Below, piece after piece: positions 15,207 to 20,041 of a stretch of DNA of 20,041 bases. The notes below the pieces were generated by a model that was not told the origin of the DNA, made no database searches, and saw nothing but the letters and a program-made list of their open reading frames with translations. This DNA comes from Acidiferrobacter sp. (GTDB lineage: Bacteria > Pseudomonadota > Gammaproteobacteria > Arenicellales > UBA868), in NCBI GenBank assembly GCA_002694065.1, contig NZKZ01000117.1:28176-48216 (forward strand). Reading direction: 5' to 3'. Each line of letters opens with the position of its first letter. The first letter of the stretch is position 1. The translations under genes and the position numbers were made by a program.

Positions 15207-15250
15207 TGCCTTTGCGGAAAAGCTCTTAAACCTGACCGAAGCAGGCCTCT

Positions 15251-16036
15251 ATGAACTGCCATGACCTGATCCTGAACACCCGCCGCGGTTATTCCCTCGT
15301 CGCCCGAAAGATTGAGGGTAAAGACCCTTGCGTGATTTTTCTGGGGGGTTTCCGTTCTGATATGGAGGGCACCAAGGCCCAATATCTTTCCGACTGGTGC
15401 GAAAAAAGCGGGCGATCTTTCTTGCGATTTGACTACTCAGGGCATGGTGTGTCCGGTGGCCGGTTTGAAGAGGGCACCATCGGTCAGTGGACGCAGGACG
15501 CGCTTGATGTGATTGATGCCTTCAGTCAGGGGCCGTGCGTTCTGGTGGGGTCGAGCATGGGAGGATGGATAATGCTTCGGGTGGCACTGGCTATTGGGAC
15601 GCGTGTTCACGGCCTGCTGGGCATCGCTGCTGCCCCTGATTTCACGCGCGACCTTATCTCGAGAGACCTCAGCGCGGACCAGCGGGCCCGGCTTGCGCAT
15701 GAAGGTCAGATCAGGTTGACCAGCGAGTACGACCCCGACGGTTACGTCCTGACCCAGGGATTCATGGCGGATGGAGAAGCATGCTGCCTGCTCGATGCGC
15801 CGCTGGAACTCACCGTTCCGGTCAGGCTTTTGCAGGGATGTGACGACAGCGAAGTGCCTTGGCAGACAGCTTTGCGCCTGTCTGAACGACTGCAGACAAC
15901 CGATGTTCGGGTGCATCTGCTCAAGGACGGGGATCATCGCTTGTCCCGGCCGGAACAATTGGCACTGATGAGTGACACGCTCGCTGAACTGATCCAAACC
16001 GTCGAGTCCGCATCTGCCAAGACAGCGTCCGATTGA
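15251..16036 (+). CDS. ABHD10-like alpha/beta hydrolase
   Basis: The 261-residue alpha/beta hydrolase has nucleophile Ser102 in the elbow VGSSMGGW (GxSxG), acid D199 in LLQGCDDSEVPW and H229 in DGDHRLS. FLGGFRSDMEGTKA (30-43), LRFDYSGHGVSGG (58-70) and the acid and His segments run parallel to mammalian mitochondrial ABHD10. ABHD10 is known as an acyl-protein thioesterase and as an esterase of mycophenolic acid acyl-glucuronide. No signal peptide is seen, so it is cytosolic. An ester or thioester substrate is likely; its identity is unknown. It is divergent from the leucine genes and shares their symmetrical operator, so a housekeeping role on acyl-CoA or protein acyl groups during branched-chain catabolism is a reasonable inference. 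Confidence 0.9.
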   Translation: MNCHDLILNTRRGYSLVARKIEGKDPCVIFLGGFRSDMEGTKAQYLSDWCEKSGRSFLRFDYSGHGVSGGRFEEGTIGQWTQDALDVIDAFSQGPCVLVGSSMGGWIMLRVALAIGTRVHGLLGIAAAPDFTRDLISRDLSADQRARLAHEGQIRLTSEYDPDGYVLTQGFMADGEACCLLDAPLELTVPVRLLQGCDDSEVPWQTALRLSERLQTTDVRVHLLKDGDHRLSRPEQLALMSDTLAELIQTVESASAKTASD

Positions 16037-16091
16037 AGACGTTCTGTGACCTTGCTCGCATTGGGGTTTAATCCTCTCGAGGCCTTGCACG

Positions 16092-16120
16092 GTGACCTCT
16101 CATGGGCGGCATGCTAGGAT
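16092..16120 (+). promoter_or_regulatory. Predicted promoter for xpt
   Basis: GTGACC (16092-16097) and TAGGAT (16115-16120) are 17 bases apart, and TGC directly before the -10 gives an extended -10 element. Transcription would begin near 16127, leaving a leader of about 18 bases before GTG 16145. Confidence 0.5.
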
Positions 16121-16144
16121 TTGTCTGACTACGCGGGAGGCAAG

Positions 16145-16723
16145 GTGCAAGAACTGGTTCAAAGAATTCTGGATGAGGGAGAGCATGTCGGTGGCGGGAT
16201 CGTCAAAGTCGACAGTTTTCTGAATCATCAGGTCGATCCACAACTGACCTGGCGGATGGCCAAGGCCATGCATGACGGTTTTTTGGCCAAAGACGTACGC
16301 CGAATTACCCGAGTGCTGACGGCTGAGGTGAGCGGGATTCCTGTGGCATTGCAGGTCGCTGAGCAGTTTGGGGCGCAGATGATCTACGCGCGAAAGAGCC
16401 ATTCGCGAACCATGACGGGAACCTACTATGTTGCCGAAGCGATCAGCCGGACGCGCGGAACGTCATCGGAGCTGATGGTGGATCGCCGTTTTCTTAAAGT
16501 GCAGGATCGCGTACTGATTATTGATGACTTCCTGGCCACGGGTGCAACCTTAACCGCCCTGTCTAAACTGGTGGACGAAAGTGGTGCCGAACTGTGCGGC
16601 ATCGGCTGCGTAATTGAAAAACCCGAGGAGGGAGGCCGCGACGTGCTCGCCGATCTCGATACGCCGATTATTACGCTGGCGAAGATCCGCTTCGATGAGG
16701 ATGGGTTGCACGTCACTGCCTGA
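16145..16723 (+). CDS. xpt: Xanthine phosphoribosyltransferase (Xpt type)
   Basis: This 192-residue type I phosphoribosyltransferase has the PRPP-binding motif VLIIDDFLATGAT (123-135). KVDSFLNHQVDP (21-32) and CGIGCVIEKPEEGGRD are characteristic of the Bacillus Xpt family rather than enterobacterial Gpt. It salvages xanthine with PRPP to give XMP. The GTG at 16145 aligns with the start of B. subtilis Xpt (194 residues) and follows GGGAGG (16135-16140) at a short four-base spacing. A TTG at 16121 would add eight residues and overlap the predicted transcription start, so I reject it. The next gene begins within a few bases of its stop, implying co-transcription. Confidence 0.93.
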   Translation: MQELVQRILDEGEHVGGGIVKVDSFLNHQVDPQLTWRMAKAMHDGFLAKDVRRITRVLTAEVSGIPVALQVAEQFGAQMIYARKSHSRTMTGTYYVAEAISRTRGTSSELMVDRRFLKVQDRVLIIDDFLATGATLTALSKLVDESGAELCGIGCVIEKPEEGGRDVLADLDTPIITLAKIRFDEDGLHVTA

Positions 16724-16725
16724 GT

Positions 16726-17079
16726 TTGCTGACAGTGAGCAGGCTTTACGAAAAGATTTATGCCCTGGTGAGAGCGATTCCCAGCGGTCGGGTAGGGACC
16801 TATGGCCAGATCGCTCGACTCTGTGGATGCTCCGCCCGCCAGGTGGGATACGCGATGGCCTCGACGCCCTCAGATGAGATACCTTGGCAACGGGTGATTA
16901 ACAGTCGAGGAGAAATCAGCGCCCGTGCCGACGGTAATGCAGACGAGGAGCAGTACCGAAGATTAAAGCAGGAGGGTGTGATGTTCGATGCCCAGGGCCG
17001 GATCGATCTTGCTGTCTTTCAATGGACGGGTCCAGACGGTGCCTGGTGGTCCGAGCACGAGTCAGAACCGCCGTTCTAG
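16726..17079 (+). CDS. atl: Alkyltransferase-like protein (ATL, MGMT DNA-binding domain family)
   Basis: This small protein (117 residues from TTG 16726, or 114 from GTG 16735) matches the DNA-binding domain of O6-alkylguanine transferases: KIYALVRAIPSGRVGTYGQIA, then a helix-turn-helix SARQVGYAMAS with the Arg-finger-type region. The active-site PCHRV of MGMT is replaced by PWQRV (53-57), with Trp for the acceptor Cys. That replacement defines ATL proteins, which bind O6-alkylguanine without repairing it and hand the lesion to nucleotide excision repair. The start is uncertain because neither codon has a Shine-Dalgarno sequence; coupling to the xpt stop two bases upstream probably matters. 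The C-terminal tail is acidic. Confidence 0.93.
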   Translation: MLTVSRLYEKIYALVRAIPSGRVGTYGQIARLCGCSARQVGYAMASTPSDEIPWQRVINSRGEISARADGNADEEQYRRLKQEGVMFDAQGRIDLAVFQWTGPDGAWWSEHESEPPF

Positions 17080-17127
17080 TTTCTATAGGCAAGCGCCGGA
17101 CCCAGCAAACAGAAACCTTGAATGGGT

Positions 17128-17155
17128 TTGAGATTAAAGATTCAGCCATTAAAAG
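17128..17155 (+). promoter_or_regulatory. Candidate promoter for the proline racemase family gene
   Basis: TTGAGA (17128-17133) and TAAAAG (17150-17155) are 16 bases apart in a locally A-rich stretch of the 100-bp gap. This matches 5 and 4 of 6 consensus bases and would start near 17162. Weak but the best candidate in this gap. Confidence 0.3.
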
Positions 17156-17179
17156 AGCAGAGACCAGGAGTAGAGGACC

Positions 17180-18214
17180 TTGAGAAGTCGACGGAATATT
17201 CAGGTGGTCAGTGCCCATGCGGAAGGAGAAGTGGGCGATGTCATTACCGGGGGTGTCCAACCGCCAGCGGGAGACACATTGTGGGCGCAGTCGCGCACGT
17301 TGGAAAAAGATACCGATCTGCGCGACTTTTTGCTCAATGAACCACGCGGCGGGGTATTTCGGCATGCCAACCTGCTGGTCCCCGCTGTTAACCCCAAGGC
17401 AGATGCAGCGTTCATCATTATGGAGGCGGAATTCTTCCCGCCGATGTCCGGATCAAACGCGATCTGTGTCACCACGGTTCTGCTCGAGACCGGCATCCTG
17501 CCCATGCAGGAGCCTGAAACGGTGATCCACCTGGAAGCCCCGGGAGGTCTGGTTAAGGCAACGGCCAGTTGTTCTGATGGGGCAGTCACTCAGGTCAGAA
17601 TTCAGAATGTGGCATCTTTTGTGGACCGCCTCGATGCGCCACTTGAGATCGAAGGAATCGGGACTGTCACAGTAGATACCGCTTATGGCGGAGACAGTTT
17701 TTGTCTGGTCGATGCGGCTGCTTTGGGGTTTGATGTGACGCCCGATGAAGCCTACGACATCGTTCAAGTGGGCCGCCAGGTGACTGCCGCCGCGAATGAG
17801 CAGTTGGGTTTCAGTCATCCGGATAATCCCGACTGGTCGCATCTATCCTTCTGCATGATGACCTGCCCACCGGTGGACGAGGGAGATGCCTTGCTGGGGC
17901 GTCATACAGTGGTCATCCAGCCGGGCAAGTTGGATCGGTCTCCCTGCGGAACCGGGTGCAGTGCCCGGATGGCTGCTTTGCATGCGCACGGGAGGTTACA
18001 GCCCGGCCAGCGGTTTATTGGCGAGTCGATTATCGGATCACGGTTTGACTGCCGGATCGAGGAGTTGTCCAAGACGAGCAAAGGCCAGCCCGCAGTCGTG
18101 CCTTCGCTGGCAGGCCGGGCCTGGATCACGGGCACTCACCAGCACATGCTGGATCCGACAGATCCCTGGCCCGCGGGATACCGCCTGTCTGACACCTGGC
18201 CGAAAAACGATTAA
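17180..18214 (+). CDS. Proline racemase superfamily protein (Ser/Cys active-site type)
   Basis: This 344-residue protein belongs to the proline racemase / 4-hydroxyproline epimerase / trans-3-hydroxy-L-proline dehydratase superfamily. The N-terminal VSAHAEGEVGDVITGGV and FFPPMSGSNAICVTTVLLETG mark the first catalytic site, which holds Ser90 where proline racemase has Cys. The second site, DRSPCGTGCSARMA, keeps Cys256. Cys/Cys pairs go with racemases and epimerases, so substrate and reaction here cannot be named. A 4-hydroxyproline or related imino-acid epimerase is the likeliest guess. The TTG start at 17180 has AGGAG at 17166-17170 (spacing 9) and gives the usual short N terminus before the first strand. 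No proline or hydroxyproline catabolic genes flank it. Its TAA overlaps the stop codon of the convergent ROK kinase gene. Confidence 0.9.
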   Translation: MRSRRNIQVVSAHAEGEVGDVITGGVQPPAGDTLWAQSRTLEKDTDLRDFLLNEPRGGVFRHANLLVPAVNPKADAAFIIMEAEFFPPMSGSNAICVTTVLLETGILPMQEPETVIHLEAPGGLVKATASCSDGAVTQVRIQNVASFVDRLDAPLEIEGIGTVTVDTAYGGDSFCLVDAAALGFDVTPDEAYDIVQVGRQVTAAANEQLGFSHPDNPDWSHLSFCMMTCPPVDEGDALLGRHTVVIQPGKLDRSPCGTGCSARMAALHAHGRLQPGQRFIGESIIGSRFDCRIEELSKTSKGQPAVVPSLAGRAWITGTHQHMLDPTDPWPAGYRLSDTWPKND

Positions 18215-19092
18215 AGACTCCAGAGCCCCGCTGCGCCCAGTACACCGGCGCTGTCGCCATGGAGGTTGCGGCGAATGGGTGTTTCAAGCGTCGGGTTAAA
18301 GACGTACTTGGCAATACGTCGCGGCCCTTCGTCATAAAGTTCCTCAATGTTCGAAAGTCCTCCGCCGAGCACAACAACGTGCGGATCAAGGATATTGATA
18401 ACCCCTGCCACGGCTTTGCCGAACCGCTCAAGCAGGTTATCGAGCGCTTCTTGCGCGATAGGGTCATTTTCTCGGGCCTTTGAGATCACTTCTTCCGGGC
18501 TCGCGGCGGTTGCTCCGCCGAGGCGCCGGTAGTCTGCAAAAAAGCCGGGCCCTGAGAGGTAGGTCTCGATACATCCTTGTTGTCCGCAATAGCAGGATGG
18601 GCCGTCGGGATCGAGTGCATTGTGACCCCATTCCCCTGCAATATGCTGAGGACCGGTGTGCAGCCGCTGCTGTATGACGATTCCGCCGCCGACCCCGGTG
18701 CCCATGATGACGCCAAATACGCTTGGCATGTCCCGACCGGCTCCAAAAAGCGCTTCCGCCAGGGCAAAACAGTTGGCATCGTTTTCAACGCGAATGGGCC
18801 GTTCAAGACACGCCTCGAGATCGCTTTGAAAAGCCGCGCCGATCAGGCACTGGGTGTTTGAATTTTTGACGCGGCCTTGAGCGTCTATCGCCCCCGGCGC
18901 CGCGATGCCGACTGAGCAGGCCTCACCTGACTCGGATTCCAGTTGATCGACCAGGGAGACGATCTTGTTCAAGATGGCGCGATAGCCCTCGGCACGAGGT
19001 GTGGCGAGGCGATGCCGGGAGATGACGCTCCCACATTTATCGACTAGCGCGCCTTCGGTTTTAGTCCCGCCAAGGTCAATACCGATACGCAT
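18211..19092 (-). CDS. ROK-family sugar kinase (fructokinase / GlcNAc kinase-like)
   Basis: This 293-residue ROK protein has an ATP-binding loop IDLGGTKTEG (5-14), ENDANCFALAEA with the catalytic base D105, GTGVGGGIV (131-139) and the substrate-binding EWGHN (154-158). The zinc motif has H157, C167, C169 and C174 in CYCGQQGCIE. There is no N-terminal helix-turn-helix, so it is a kinase, not a NagC/XylR-type repressor. The overall look is closest to bacterial fructokinase (Mak) or N-acetylglucosamine kinase (NagK); the sugar cannot be fixed from sequence alone. It lies 41 bases downstream of folE2 on the same strand and no promoter is evident between them. Its stop overlaps that of the convergent proline racemase family gene (TTAA, 18211-18214). 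Confidence 0.93.
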   Translation of the reverse strand: MRIGIDLGGTKTEGALVDKCGSVISRHRLATPRAEGYRAILNKIVSLVDQLESESGEACSVGIAAPGAIDAQGRVKNSNTQCLIGAAFQSDLEACLERPIRVENDANCFALAEALFGAGRDMPSVFGVIMGTGVGGGIVIQQRLHTGPQHIAGEWGHNALDPDGPSCYCGQQGCIETYLSGPGFFADYRRLGGATAASPEEVISKARENDPIAQEALDNLLERFGKAVAGVINILDPHVVVLGGGLSNIEELYDEGPRRIAKYVFNPTLETPIRRNLHGDSAGVLGAAGLWSL

Positions 19093-19133
19093 ATTGGCCG
19101 GTCAGCCGACACTGCCGTGAAGAGATCGGGAAT

Positions 19134-19949
19134 TCAGGCGTCCCGATTGAAGGTGATCTGAGCGTAAGCCGAGTGGTTATGAATCGATTCAAAGTTTTCA
19201 GCCTCGACTACGTAGCGCTCTATGCGCTCATCATCATTGAGGCGACTGGCGACGTCCCGCACCATGTCTTCGACAAATTTTGGATTCTCGTATGCCTTTT
19301 CGGTGACGAACTTTTCGTCCGGCCGCTTCAGGAGGCCGTATAGCTCGCAGCTGGCTTCCTGTTCGACGATATCGATGATTTCCTCAATCCAGATCAAAGA
19401 TTTGGATCGCACGCTGACGGTAACGTGAGAACGCTGATTGTGCGCACCATAGTCAGATATTTTCTTTGAGCAGGGGCACAGGCTGGTGACCGGTACCACC
19501 ACGCGGACCTCGGTCGCGCTGAGATCATCTGAGGCCTCCCCGATGAAGGTGACCTGGTAATCCATCAGGCTCTTGACGCCAGTCACGGGCGCTGCCTTTT
19601 CCAGAAAAAACGGAAAGGCCATCTCGATGTGGCTTGTGCCCGCATCCAGATGGTCGCGGGTCTCCTGCAGGATAGATCGGAAGGAGTCGACCGAAATCTC
19701 CCTCTCATGACGACTGAGGATTTCGACAAACCGGGACATATGCGTGCCTTTGAAATTGTGAGGCAGTTCCACATACATGTTGAAGTTCGCCACAGTATGC
19801 TGATCCAGACCATTGCGGTCCTGGATTCGAACCGGATGGCGCAGATCCTTTACGCCAACCTTGTCGATAGTGATGTTCCGGCTGTCTGGACTGCCCTGAA
19901 CGTCAGGAATCTCAGCCCCGGAGGAATGGGCGTCGTTGGTGTCGAGCAT
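19134..19949 (-). CDS. folE2: GTP cyclohydrolase FolE2 (type IB)
   Basis: The 271-residue protein matches FolE2 (GCYH-IB): DLRHPVRIQDRNG near the N terminus, MYVELPHNFKGTHMSRFVEIL (about 58-78), VTSLCPCSKKISDYGAHNQRS (about 154-174, with metal/active-site Cys158 and Cys160) and the C-terminal NFESIHNHSAYAQ. It converts GTP to dihydroneopterin triphosphate, the first step to folate or queuosine-type products. FolE2 can work with metals other than zinc and often replaces FolE under zinc limitation. I see no Zur-like palindrome in the 92 bases left upstream. ATG 19949 is chosen over an in-frame TTG at 19967; neither has a Shine-Dalgarno match. Confidence 0.95.
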   Translation of the reverse strand: MLDTNDAHSSGAEIPDVQGSPDSRNITIDKVGVKDLRHPVRIQDRNGLDQHTVANFNMYVELPHNFKGTHMSRFVEILSRHEREISVDSFRSILQETRDHLDAGTSHIEMAFPFFLEKAAPVTGVKSLMDYQVTFIGEASDDLSATEVRVVVPVTSLCPCSKKISDYGAHNQRSHVTVSVRSKSLIWIEEIIDIVEQEASCELYGLLKRPDEKFVTEKAYENPKFVEDMVRDVASRLNDDERIERYVVEAENFESIHNHSAYAQITFNRDA

Positions 19950-20041
19950 GGCGGGATTTTTAGTCAAGAATCAAAGTGCGCGGATTTTATCCCAGTTTAG
20001 GCGCGGGAGCGTGAAGCAACAGACTGCAGAGGCCGCCGGCG

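Noticed and set aside
15437..16090. Long open frame (217 codons) antisense to the alpha/beta hydrolase
   Set aside because: It is the shadow of a gene with an intact catalytic triad; its composition is not protein-like and no motif is seen.
19950..20041. Zur box or promoter upstream of folE2
   Set aside because: A TAAAAT on the minus strand (19984-19989) lacks a properly spaced -35, and no Zur-like palindrome is present in the part visible.
1..20041. Mobile element, defence island or CRISPR system
   Set aside because: No transposase, integrase, toxin, restriction gene, regular repeat array or tRNA was found; gene content is housekeeping and catabolic.

Overview
The window looks like ordinary chromosome from a moderate-GC gammaproteobacterium whose order I cannot fix. 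The strongest pointers are an adjacent fabA-fabB pair for anaerobic unsaturated fatty acid synthesis, a lutABC (lldEFG-like) lactate oxidation operon, a leucine catabolic (liu) cluster and the MEP-pathway gene ispG. Coding density is very high, no gap exceeds about 150 bases, and several genes overlap by 4 bases (ATGA or GTGA). I see no tRNA, rRNA, CRISPR array, insertion sequence or phage gene. Several starts are GTG or TTG.

Layout. Bases 1-2150 (+) hold the 3' part of a RACo-like corrinoid-protein reactivator (ASKHA/DUF4445) that overlaps a Crp/Fnr-type regulator. Bases 2207-3025 (+) encode a Cys-rich DUF2797 protein. It faces an MFS transporter (3106-4323, -) across a gap with nested inverted repeats. 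That transporter is divergent from lutABC (4456-7330, +), which encodes three proteins of an Fe-S lactate dehydrogenase. fabA and fabB follow (7432-9164, +).

Bases 9194-15121 form a leftward unit that reads, in transcription order: isovaleryl-CoA dehydrogenase, acetyl-CoA acetyltransferase, a DsbA/kappa-GST-like HCCA-isomerase family protein, methylcrotonyl-CoA carboxylase beta subunit and ispG. Its promoter region holds a perfect 22-bp palindrome at 15178-15199. The two arms serve as -35 boxes of two divergent promoters: one for the leucine genes, the other for an ABHD10-like alpha/beta hydrolase (15251-16036, +). This is the most striking regulatory structure here and resembles a LiuR (MerR-family) operator.

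Bases 16145-17079 (+) carry xanthine phosphoribosyltransferase tightly followed by an alkyltransferase-like DNA damage sensor (PWQRV). Bases 17180-18214 (+) carry a proline racemase superfamily enzyme with a Ser/Cys active-site pair. Its stop codon overlaps that of a convergent ROK-family sugar kinase (18211-19092, -), which lies downstream of folE2 (19134-19949, -), a type IB GTP cyclohydrolase.

I found no convincing wholly new multi-gene system. The best leads are the symmetric operator linking an ABHD10-like hydrolase to leucine breakdown, the rearranged liu operon ending in ispG, and a DUF2797 protein whose middle resembles the GIY-YIG fold.
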